A stretch of 31,792 nucleotides of DNA. Origin: CALAED01 sp937891035. GTDB lineage: Bacteria; Actinomycetota; Actinomycetes; Streptosporangiales; Streptosporangiaceae. Numbering within the stretch: the stretch's first letter is position 1; every line of letters begins with the position of its first letter. Position numbers and translations under genes: made by a program. The DNA lies in contig DASQSZ010000485.1 of the NCBI GenBank assembly GCA_035642125.1, forward strand, positions 1 through 31,792, written 5' to 3'. The notes under the pieces are model-generated. The model was not told the origin of the DNA, searched no databases, and was given only the letters and a program-made list of their open reading frames with translations. Positions 18,053 to 23,441 of this stretch are shown here, piece by piece.

Positions 18053-18708
18053 TCGATATCGTCAACCACATCAACGCGATCCATCGGGAGATCGGCGACA
18101 GTCCCGTCGCGGCCGGACCAGGGCGCTCGCTCCTGCTGCGCCGCAGCTACGACACCTCGATCGAGGACGTGTGGGATGCCTGCACCTCCCCGGAACGGAT
18201 CAGCCGATGGCTGGCCCCGATCACCGGAGATCTCCGGCCCGGCGGTATGTTCCAGCTCGAAGGCAACGCCGGTGGGGAAATCCTGCGCTGTGAAGAGCCT
18301 CATCTGCTCAAGGTGACCTGGGCGATGGGGGAGGGAATGGTCACCGAGGTCGAGGTGCGCCTGTCCCGCGGCCCGGACGGCGACACCGTTCTCGAGCTGG
18401 AACACGCGTCCCCCGCCGAGATCGTGGACGAGATGGTGCGCACGTACGGCCCCGGCGGCACCATCGGGATCGGCGGCGGCTGGGACATCACCCTGTTGGG
18501 CCTGGATCGCCACCTTCGCGGAGAGAAGTTCGACCCGGCGACCTGGGAGGACACGTCGGAGGTCAAGGAGTTCGCGACCCGCAGCTGTCACGCATGGGGA
18601 TCGGTGATCCAGGGCGCCTGGGGGACCAGCGACGACGACATCGCCGCCGCGATCGCGTTCGGCGTGCAGCACTTCGCCCCCGAGACAAGCGACGACAACG
18701 ACGGCTGA
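18049..18708 (+). CDS. SRPBCC (AHSA1-like) domain protein
   Basis: A 219-residue START/Bet v1-like protein. Residues 30-150 carry the AHSA1 signatures SLLLRRSYDTSIEDVWDACTSPERISRWLAP, LRPGGMFQLEGNAGGEILRCEEPHLLKVTW and VLELEHAS. The C-terminal 70 residues (GGGWDITLLGLDRHL to the acidic tail) are typical of the actinobacterial SRPBCC members encoded with ArsR repressors. The fold makes a hydrophobic pocket, so a small-molecule binding or stress role is plausible; no ligand can be named. ATG 18049 overlaps the ArsR stop by four bases, so expression is coupled to the repressor. Confidence 0.9.
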   Translation: MIDIVNHINAIHREIGDSPVAAGPGRSLLLRRSYDTSIEDVWDACTSPERISRWLAPITGDLRPGGMFQLEGNAGGEILRCEEPHLLKVTWAMGEGMVTEVEVRLSRGPDGDTVLELEHASPAEIVDEMVRTYGPGGTIGIGGGWDITLLGLDRHLRGEKFDPATWEDTSEVKEFATRSCHAWGSVIQGAWGTSDDDIAAAIAFGVQHFAPETSDDNDG

Positions 18709-18795
18709 TTGCCGCTCGCCGGAGTTGCCCACGGGCGCTCGACGGCCGAGCCCTGTTCGTCCAGGGCCGCGGGGGCGCCGCTGATCGCCCCGTAG

Positions 18796-18994
18796 TGAGG
18801 TCTCCCGTCATTGGTTCCTCGCCCGAACCGACCATTGATCGGGAGACCTCATGGCCCACTTGGCATAGGCGGGGCGAGGCGGTCGCCTCGCTGTCACCCA
18901 CGGTCAGGCGACCGTGTTTCACATGCGCTCGCCCTCACGGCTCACTGAATCTCGCGGCTCTCGAACCGGCACAGTTCGAGTCGAGCGAGCCGTG
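18796..18994. terminator. Cluster of five hairpins between convergent operons
   Basis: Successive perfect inverted repeats are: a 12-bp stem TGAGGTCTCCCG/CGGGAGACCTCA (18796-18807, 18840-18851); GCGAGGC/GCCTCGC with loop GGTC (18874-18891); CACGGTC/GACCGTG with loop AGGC followed by TTT (18899-18919); CTCGAAC/GTTCGAG (18960-18980); and CACGGCTC/GAGCCGTG enclosing it (18936-18943, 18987-18994). The third looks like a rightward terminator, the last two serve the leftward DinB gene. Confidence 0.6.
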
Positions 18995-18998
18995 CTGC

Positions 18999-19508
18999 CT
19001 ATGTGCCCACGGTGCCGTCGGTGGCCTCGCGAATGAGGTCGGCGTGGCCGTTGTGCCGTGCGTACTCGTGGATCATGTGCAGGATGACGAAGCGCAGCGA
19101 GACGTCCTCGCCCCAGCGCGGCTGGTGGACGACCAGTTCAAGGGACGGGGCCGCGCGTTCGATGCGGCGGGCGTGTGCCACCTCGGCCTGCCACGCGGCG
19201 AAGGCTTCCGCGCGGGTGCAGCCCGATGGGTCGTAGGCGGTCTGGTAGTCGTCGGCGTGGGACCAGACGTTGGGCAGGTCGCGCTCGCCGTTCACCGTCT
19301 TGCGGAACCAGGTGCGCTCCACCTCTGCCATGTGGCGTACCAGCCCGAGCAGTGACAGCGCCGAAGGTTGCGACGCCTGCGCGTGCAGCTGCTCGTCGTC
19401 CAGGCCGTCGCACTTCCAAGCGAGGGTGGCGCGATGGAAGTCGAGGTGAGCACGGAGCATCGCACGCTCGTCGGCGATCAGCGGTACATCGGGACGTTCG
19501 GTGGCCAC
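18999..19508 (-). CDS. DinB/DUF664 family protein
   Basis: A 169-residue four-helix-bundle protein of the DinB/MDMPI superfamily. The DUF664 signatures are clear: ERAMLRAHLDFHRATLAWKCDGL, LSLLGLVRHMAEVERTWFRK and FVILHMIHEYARHNGHADLIREATDG, supplying the conserved metal-binding histidines. Members are often thiol-dependent transferases using mycothiol, but this one is uncharacterised. I choose GTG 19508 (starting ATERPDVPLIADERA) because AGGTTA on the plus strand (19516-19521, TAACCT on the coding strand) gives a -10 box seven bases before it, implying a leaderless mRNA. It lies 101 bp downstream of sigma-2 on the same strand and may also receive read-through. Confidence 0.9.
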   Translation of the reverse strand: MATERPDVPLIADERAMLRAHLDFHRATLAWKCDGLDDEQLHAQASQPSALSLLGLVRHMAEVERTWFRKTVNGERDLPNVWSHADDYQTAYDPSGCTRAEAFAAWQAEVAHARRIERAAPSLELVVHQPRWGEDVSLRFVILHMIHEYARHNGHADLIREATDGTVGT

Positions 19509-19609
19509 CGGCGTCAGGTTAGCCCAGCTTGGTCGGCCACAGCGAGTTCGGTTCCGATGGCGGGGGCCGGGTAATCCGCGCATCGGTTTCGACGGGGGTT
19601 GGCGGGGCG

Positions 19610-20842
19610 TCATCCCAGCTGGTCGCGGCGACGTGTCAGGTAGGCGGTCTCGGCGGTGTTACCCGCCAGCTCGATGGCTTTGTCGTAGGCCGCGCGAGAC
19701 GGTTGCTTGTGGCCCAGCCGGCGCAGCAGATCGGCGCGGGTCGCATGGTAGGCGTGATAGCCGGCCAAGGTGTCCTGAAGACGGTCGACGGCCGCCAGCG
19801 CGACTTGCGGGCCGTCAAGCTCGGCGACCGCGATGGCCCGGTTGAGGGCGATGATCGGTGAGGGGTCGAGGTGGACGAGTTGATCGTAGAGGGCGACGAC
19901 CTGCGACCAGTCGGTGTCGCGTATGTCGCGGGCGGAGGTGTGTACGGCGTTGATCGCTGCGAGGATCTGGTAGCGACCCGGAGCCACCCGGGCGGCCAGG
20001 CGCTCGCGCACCAGCCGGTGACCCTCGGCGATCAGCGCCGCGTCCCAGGTCGTACGGTCTTGCTCGTCGAGCGCGACCAGGTCGCCGCTCGCCGAAACGC
20101 GGGCGGTGCGGCGGGCCTCGGTGAGGAGCATCAGCGCCAGCAGCCCGGCGACCTCACCGTCGTCCGGCATGAGGGCACGGATCAGGCGGGTGAGCCGGAT
20201 CGCCTCGGCGGTCAGGCCGGGACGTACCGGATCGGTGTCGGGGCCGGTCGCCAGGTAACCCTCGTTGAAGACGAGGAACAAAACGGCGAGCACGCCGGAG
20301 ACGCGGGCCGGGAGATCTTCGGCGGACGGCACTTGGTAGGGGATGCGAGCCGCCTTGATTTTGGCCTTCGCACGGGTGATCCGCTGCCCCATGGCGCTTT
20401 CCTGCACCAGGAAGGCGCGGGCGATCTCGGGCACGGTCAGACCGCCGACCATGCGCAGCGTCAGCGCCACGCGAGTCTGCATCGCGAGCGCCGGGTGACA
20501 GCAGGTGAAGATCAGCCGGAGTCGGTCGTCGTCGATGGCGTCGAGAGGCTCGGGCGGGTCGTTGTCGTACAACATCTGAGCCTCCTTGTGCTTGTCGCCG
20601 CGCTTGTTCTCGCGCCGGATCCGGTCGATGGCCTTGCGGTTGGCGGTGGTGGTCAGCCAGGCGCCGGGGTTGGGGGGTGGGCCGTCGGCCGGCCACCGCT
20701 CGACGGCGGTCGCGAACGCCTCGGCAGCCGCCTCCTCGGCGATGTCGAGGTCGCCGAACCGCCGGGTCAAGGAGGCGACCACCCGGGCCCACTCCTCGTG
20801 GTGGGCCCGGGTGAGCGCCTCCCGGACGTCGACCCTGTTCAT
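19610..20842 (-). CDS. ECF42-type sigma factor with C-terminal extension (sigma-2)
   Basis: A 410-residue paralogue of sigma-1. Region 2 shows EEWARVVASLTRRFGDLDIAEEAAAEAFATAVERW and PGAWLTTTANRKAIDRIRR. Region 4 shows GLTVPEIARAFLVQESAMGQRITRAKAKIKAARI. The extension contains SGVLAVLFLVFNEGYLATG, SPIIALNRAIAVAELDGPQ and GYHAYHATRADLLRRLGHK, a TPR-like end conserved in ECF42. It diverges strongly from sigma-1, so the two are probably old paralogues or separately acquired. Its ATG (20842-20840) overlaps the DGPF-2 stop (ATGA), which makes translational coupling very likely. No anti-sigma factor is present. Control most likely runs through its own extension and an ECF42-type promoter before DGPF-2. 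Confidence 0.93.
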   Translation of the reverse strand: MNRVDVREALTRAHHEEWARVVASLTRRFGDLDIAEEAAAEAFATAVERWPADGPPPNPGAWLTTTANRKAIDRIRRENKRGDKHKEAQMLYDNDPPEPLDAIDDDRLRLIFTCCHPALAMQTRVALTLRMVGGLTVPEIARAFLVQESAMGQRITRAKAKIKAARIPYQVPSAEDLPARVSGVLAVLFLVFNEGYLATGPDTDPVRPGLTAEAIRLTRLIRALMPDDGEVAGLLALMLLTEARRTARVSASGDLVALDEQDRTTWDAALIAEGHRLVRERLAARVAPGRYQILAAINAVHTSARDIRDTDWSQVVALYDQLVHLDPSPIIALNRAIAVAELDGPQVALAAVDRLQDTLAGYHAYHATRADLLRRLGHKQPSRAAYDKAIELAGNTAETAYLTRRRDQLG

Positions 20843-21162
20843 AGGAACGGCCGCACCTCGACCTTCCGGTTGCAGGCCTTCGACCCTTCGGCGGCGAGCT
20901 TGAGCGCCACGTCGAGGTCCGGTGCCTCCATGATCCAAAAGCCGACGATGTACTCCTTTGTCTCCACGAAGGGCCCGTCGGTGAACATCGCCTCCTCGCC
21001 TCGGTTGTCGATGACGGTGGCCGTGTTAGGCCCGCCGAGACCGCCGGCGAAGACCCAGTGACCCTCGGCTTGGAGCCGGTCGTTGAACACGTCGATCGCG
21101 GCCTGCTCGTCCGAGGTGGCCAGATTGCTGCTGTCGTGGATTACGGAAACCAGGTACTGCAT
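20839..21162 (-). CDS. YCII/DGPF-domain protein (DGPF-2)
   Basis: A 107-residue DGPF-class protein: MQYLVSVIHDSSNLATSDEQ at the start, ATVIDNRGEEAMFTDGPFVETKEYIVGFWIMEA with the perfect DGPF hallmark, then PDLDVALKLAAEGSKACNRKVEVRPF. It is shorter than DGPF-1 and more typical of the ECF42-linked form. The ATG at 21162 is preceded by AGGAG eleven bases upstream. It overlaps the sigma-2 start by four bases, forming a tight two-gene unit. The frame is open much further upstream, but that part reads through the promoter and a decayed DGPF copy and is not credible as protein. Confidence 0.93.
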   Translation of the reverse strand: MQYLVSVIHDSSNLATSDEQAAIDVFNDRLQAEGHWVFAGGLGGPNTATVIDNRGEEAMFTDGPFVETKEYIVGFWIMEAPDLDVALKLAAEGSKACNRKVEVRPFL

Positions 21163-21207
21163 TTCGAAATCATCTCCTGTGGTTGGGGCGCCCCGCGTGG
21201 GTGGCCG

Positions 21208-21245
21208 CTCACCCTTGCTACGAACAGCCCTCACGCGATCCGACA
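21208..21245 (-). promoter_or_regulatory. ECF42-type promoter of DGPF-2/sigma-2
   Basis: On the minus strand TGTCGG (21245-21240), 17 nt, then CGTAG (21222-21218) is followed by AAGGGTGAG (21216-21208). GTTCG overlaps the -10 element at 21225-21221. Sequence identity with the reductase promoter continues on both sides, from GGAGnCGG upstream to the leader block CCCACGnGGG and CAAC, showing that the two regulatory regions are duplicates. Confidence 0.65.
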
Positions 21246-21284
21246 CCGGCTCCTGGATCTGTCGGAGTTTCGCTTCTCCGGACG

Positions 21285-21400
21285 TCGCGAGCGCGATCGG
21301 ACTCGGCCATCGCCGGCGAGCCTGAGCGCCGTGTCTAGGTCGGGCCTGGATGATCCACAAGCCGCTGAGGACTTCTCGTTCCAACGTAGGTGGGTCTTGG
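21285..21400 (-). pseudogene. Decayed DGPF gene fragment
   Basis: Between the reductase stop and the DGPF-2 promoter the minus strand encodes LEREVLSGLWIIQA and, after a one-base frame shift, PDLDTALRLAGDG. Together these align with ETKEYIVGFWIMEA and PDLDVALKLAAEG of DGPF-2. DNA similarity is also obvious on the plus strand (CGGCGAGCcTGAGCGCC against CGGCGAGCtTGAGCGCC). The N-terminal half including DGPF is missing or unrecognisable. It is a remnant of a tandem DGPF duplication. Confidence 0.75.
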
Positions 21401-21407
21401 ACGTGCT

Positions 21408-22010
21408 TCAGGTCGCATACCGCGGGCGCCCGGCGGGCCGATAGACCTGGAGCGTTATGCCCTTCGGGTAGGGTCGCGATTCCACCAGTTCAAGCGCCAA
21501 GTCCGGGCCGTTGTCGGGGAACAGCCGCGTCCCCTGGCCGACGATCACCGGGCAGACGAGCAGGGTGATCTCGTCGACCAGCTGGTTGTCGAGCAACCAA
21601 CGGACCAGCGTGCCGCTCCCGTGCACCTGCAACTCGCCTCCCTGCTTGGCCTTCAGCTCGCCGATGGCCGCCGCGACGTCACCGGACAGGACGGTCGTGT
21701 CCGCCCAGCGCGGATCGGTGAGCGTGTTCGATACGACGTACTTTGGCCGCGTGTTCAAGGCATCTGCGATGGGGTTGCCACCCGAATCCATTACTCCCCA
21801 GTAGCCGGCAAATAGATCGTAGGTCCGCCGGCCGAAGAGGAAGGCGTCGGCGCGCTGGTAGAACTCCTCGACGAACGTCAAGGCCTCGTTGTCGAACAGC
21901 GGCCTGGCCCATCCGCCGCGCTCGAATCCGGGATCGAGGTCCGGATGCCGCCCGCCGTTTCCCTGTACCACTCCATCGACGGAAACCTGCGTGTTGGTCG
22001 TCAGTTTCAT
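21408..22010 (-). CDS. Dihydrofolate-reductase-like (RibD C-terminal domain) protein
   Basis: A 200-residue protein of the RibD_C/DHFR-like reductase family: NTQVSVDGVVQGNGG at the N-terminus, ADAFLFGRRTYDLFAGYW, ELQVHGSGTLVRWLLDNQLVDEITLLVCPVIVGQGTRLF and a final ITLQVYRP. These are NADPH-binding folds, but stand-alone actinobacterial members have no established substrate and are not true DHFR. The ATG at 22010 has AAGGGG about seven bases upstream. Its promoter and leader are near copies of those of DGPF-2, so it is probably a target of the same ECF42 sigma factor. The decayed DGPF copy follows its stop codon. Confidence 0.9.
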   Translation of the reverse strand: MKLTTNTQVSVDGVVQGNGGRHPDLDPGFERGGWARPLFDNEALTFVEEFYQRADAFLFGRRTYDLFAGYWGVMDSGGNPIADALNTRPKYVVSNTLTDPRWADTTVLSGDVAAAIGELKAKQGGELQVHGSGTLVRWLLDNQLVDEITLLVCPVIVGQGTRLFPDNGPDLALELVESRPYPKGITLQVYRPAGRPRYAT

Positions 22011-22050
22011 GATTGTGCCCCTTCACCGTTGCGGCGCCCTCGTGGGCGGC

Positions 22051-22088
22051 CTCACCTCTGCCACGAACACCACTGCCTCGATGCGACA
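22051..22088 (-). promoter_or_regulatory. ECF42-type promoter of the reductase gene
   Basis: Minus strand TGTCGC (22088-22083), 17 nt, CGTGG (22065-22061), then AGAGGTGAG (22059-22051), with GTTCG at 22068-22064. The arrangement, GTTCG then 4 nt then A(G/A)(A/G)GGTGAG, is the same as at DGPF-1 and DGPF-2. The ATG lies 41 nt downstream. Confidence 0.65.
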
Positions 22089-22371
22089 CCGCCTCCCCAA
22101 TTTCTTCGAGGAATTTCTGATGCCGGCAGTAAGCGATCCGACCGCGACGGTTTCGGTGCGTCTGCGCTTCAACTTCCTCATGCGCGCCGAGTGCGCACGG
22201 GCTTTGGGATCAGATCGATCGCGAAGCCCCTGATTCGTCGTCCCGCCCATTGCCGTCGAATGGCGCGGTGCCGACTCCACCGCGTCATGCTGTCCTCAGG
22301 CGGTGGGTATGAGGGGGGTCGCTATCGCGGTGCTGATGGACCGCGGTCAGATCCGCGGGCGTGGAGGCCGG
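22089..22371. other. Intergenic region upstream of the reductase promoter
   Basis: About 280 bp separate the reductase promoter from the end of the PfkB gene. It includes a relatively AT-rich patch with a 7-bp direct repeat AATTTCT (about 22101-22120). GACCGCGGTC, a 10-bp palindrome, lies near the kinase end. Short frames exist on both strands but lack ribosome sites and family similarity. I see no gene here. Confidence 0.4.
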
Positions 22372-23265
22372 TTACAGCGCGGGGCGGGCGCCGATGTGCT
22401 TCATGGCCTGGGCGGCGAGGTGGCAACCGGCGGCGAGGGCTTCGGCCGGGGGCTTGCCGTCGAGCCAGGCGGGCAGGAAGCCGGCCACGAAGGCGTCGCC
22501 GGCGCCGGTGCCATCGACGATCTTCTCGACCGGCTCGGCGGGCACCATGATCGGCTCTGGGCGGCCGTTCATGTACCAGAGCGCGCCGTCGGCACCCATC
22601 TTGATGACGACCTGCGGGTACCAGGCGGTGAGAACCCTCGCCGCCTGCTCCGGCTCCTCCCGGCCGGTCAGCACCTCTGCCTGGTCGGTGTTGAGGAACA
22701 TCAGCCGCGCGCCCTGCGTCCACTCCAGGAAGGGCTCGGCGCCGACCCGCTTGAGCGGCGATGACGACCCGGCGTCGATGGAGACCGACATGTTGGTCTG
22801 CTGGGCCATGTGCAGCGTGTGCCTGGCGGCCTGCCGTGAGCCTTCGTTGAGCAGGGTGTAGCCGGACAGGTGCAGGTGCGATCCGGGCGAGAACAGGTCG
22901 GGCGGGATGTCTTCGGGCAGTAGCGCGGCGCTGGCGCCGGGGTCGGACAGCATCGTGCGGTCGCCCTTGTGGGTGACGAGGACGACGCAGGTGCCGGTCG
23001 GCCGCTCGGGGTCCATGACGAGGCGCGCGTCCACCCCGTACCCCATCAGCTCCATGTCCCGGTTGCGGCCGGCGATGTCGGAGCCGCGCCGCCCGGCGAA
23101 GGCCACGTCGATCCCCTCGACGGCCAGCCAGGAGGCGACGTTGGCCCCCGAACCGCCGCCATGCATGGTCACGCTGGCGGGAGTGTCGCTGCCCTTCGCC
23201 AGCGGGTATGCCGCCCGCGCCACGGCGTCGGTCATGAGATCGCCAATAACGACAACGCGCGTCAT
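22372..23265 (-). CDS. PfkB-family carbohydrate/nucleoside kinase
   Basis: A 297-residue ribokinase-like enzyme that phosphorylates a sugar or nucleoside with ATP. The first PfkB signature is at residues 34-48 (MHGGGSGANVASWLA), and the second, DGTGAGDAFVAGFLPAWL, starts at 251 with catalytic Asp257 in GAGD. The lid region RRGSDIAGRNRDMELMGYGVDA and the substrate strand SGYTLLNEG are in order. The closest type I recall is the actinobacterial kinase often encoded with pseudouridine-5'-phosphate glycosidase, but no such partner is present, so the substrate stays open. ATG 23265 has GAGGTG about ten bases upstream. A short upstream ORF overlaps its start by four bases. Confidence 0.9.
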   Translation of the reverse strand: MTRVVVIGDLMTDAVARAAYPLAKGSDTPASVTMHGGGSGANVASWLAVEGIDVAFAGRRGSDIAGRNRDMELMGYGVDARLVMDPERPTGTCVVLVTHKGDRTMLSDPGASAALLPEDIPPDLFSPGSHLHLSGYTLLNEGSRQAARHTLHMAQQTNMSVSIDAGSSSPLKRVGAEPFLEWTQGARLMFLNTDQAEVLTGREEPEQAARVLTAWYPQVVIKMGADGALWYMNGRPEPIMVPAEPVEKIVDGTGAGDAFVAGFLPAWLDGKPPAEALAAGCHLAAQAMKHIGARPAL

Positions 23266-23441
23266 ATGACGTCACCACCTCGATCCGCGCGGCCCGGGTC
23301 CCAGCACTCCAGGGCGTGAGGATGACCGTAACAGTTACTGGTGGGGTCGTAGGTCTCGAACTCGCAGCGAAACGGGAACTCCTCGTCGTCCTTTCGACGA
23401 GCCCGCGTTTTAGGCTCGGATAGGTGAGCTATCCGGATCAT
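23262..23441 (-). CDS. Possible small ORF coupled to the PfkB gene (59 aa)
   Basis: An ORF starting MIRIAHLSEPKTRARR and containing EFPFRCEFETYDPTSNCYGHPHALECWDPG ends with a TGA that overlaps the PfkB ATG (ATGA, 23265-23262), the arrangement expected of translational coupling. Three Cys and two His lie within 20 residues, which might bind metal. Against it: third-codon GC is lower than in neighbouring genes, no clear ribosome site is seen, and its 5' end overlaps the start of the divergent GNAT-ACS gene by 18 bp. I do not recognise a family. It could be a real miniprotein or just leader sequence. Confidence 0.4.
   Translation of the reverse strand: MIRIAHLSEPKTRARRKDDEEFPFRCEFETYDPTSNCYGHPHALECWDPGRADRGGDVI

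Noticed and set aside
18851..18869. Five-residue frame MAHLA after the long hairpin, as a possible transposase remnant
   Set aside because: Far too short and no similarity to a transposase could be seen.
22023..22280. 85-residue minus-strand ORF upstream of the reductase
   Set aside because: It spans the ECF42-type promoter, lacks a ribosome site and has no recognisable family.
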